DNA of 5,961 nucleotides from Planctomycetota bacterium (GTDB lineage: Bacteria > Planctomycetota > SZUA-567): the NCBI GenBank assembly GCA_020860865.1, contig JAJBTL010000057.1:1284-7244 (forward strand), read 5' to 3'. Under the pieces are notes generated by a model, which ran no database searches, was not told the origin of the DNA, and worked only from the letters and a program-made list of their open reading frames with translations. This document shows positions 5,908 to 5,961 of the stretch, in pieces. The translations under genes were made by a program, and so were the position numbers. Position 1 is the first letter of the stretch, and each line of letters begins with the position of its first letter.

Positions 5908-5956
5908 CTCCCACGCCCGTGCCCAGGAACTGTGTCGTTGGTGGGGGTAATTTTTT
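5908..5956 (+). terminator. Terminator-like hairpin followed by six T's
   Basis: CTCCCAC (5908-5914) pairs with GTGGGGG (5941-5947; one G-U pair), followed by TAA and six T's (5951-5956). The 26-base loop is long for an intrinsic terminator. It could end the transcript of the unknown gene or of a small RNA from this gap. Confidence 0.35.
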
Positions 5957-5961
5957 GGCCT

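Larger units (their letters stand above)
5700..5961. other. Right-hand intergenic region, no convincing gene
   Basis: 262 bases, AT-rich around 5730-5750 and 5830-5870. Isolated -10-like sequences occur (TATAAA 5737-5742, TATGAT 5832-5837, TATAAC 5840-5845) but none has a well-spaced -35. A mini-frame at 5752-5799 would encode 15 residues after AAGAGAG and is not credible alone. From the right edge all three minus-strand frames stay open for about 32-40 codons, so the tail of a minus-strand gene cannot be excluded, but nothing marks one frame as coding. Confidence 0.5.

Overview
This is a chromosomal, housekeeping-type stretch of a moderately high-GC bacterium. The coding regions are rich in G/C-ending codons, while the gaps between genes are clearly more AT-rich. 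Shine-Dalgarno-like sites, sigma70-like promoters and an intrinsic terminator mark it as bacterial. The phylum cannot be read from the sequence. A HEAT-repeat protein beside clpB and asd would suit several deep-branching or PVC-type lineages, but that is only a guess. I see no phage, insertion sequence, CRISPR, tRNA or rRNA.

Layout. At the left edge, bases 1-444 carry the N-terminal part of a HEAT-repeat protein on the minus strand, running off the window. A gap of about 510 bases (445-954) follows. It holds a strong minus-strand promoter (591-618) for the HEAT gene, inside or beside an inverted repeat (612-642), and weaker candidate signals for clpB. The full-length disaggregase gene clpB lies on the plus strand at 955-3534. 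A strong bidirectional terminator (3586-3624) separates it from the convergent gene asd (aspartate-semialdehyde dehydrogenase, minus strand, 3648-4646). The asd upstream region is compact. A TTGTTC-17-TATAGT promoter has a perfect 15-bp dyad filling its spacer, a second perfect 13-bp dyad lies just upstream, and two hairpins sit in the short leader. Divergent from asd, after a hairpin-rich leader, is an unrecognised 234-residue protein gene (4995-5699) with a possible winged-helix N-terminus and an acidic low-complexity middle. The last 262 bases hold no convincing gene, only hairpins, one followed by six T's near the right edge.

The genes do not form one operon. Each has its own promoter region: HEAT and clpB diverge, clpB and asd converge, and asd and the unknown gene diverge. 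The shared asd/unknown-gene control region could couple those two genes.

The two most notable observations are in clpB and at the asd promoter. In ClpB, a block of normally near-invariant residues in the first ATPase domain is altered (Walker B Glu to Asp at 280, and residues 257-263 after pore loop 1), while the second ATPase domain is canonical. At asd, the paired dyads look like operators for an unidentified regulator.
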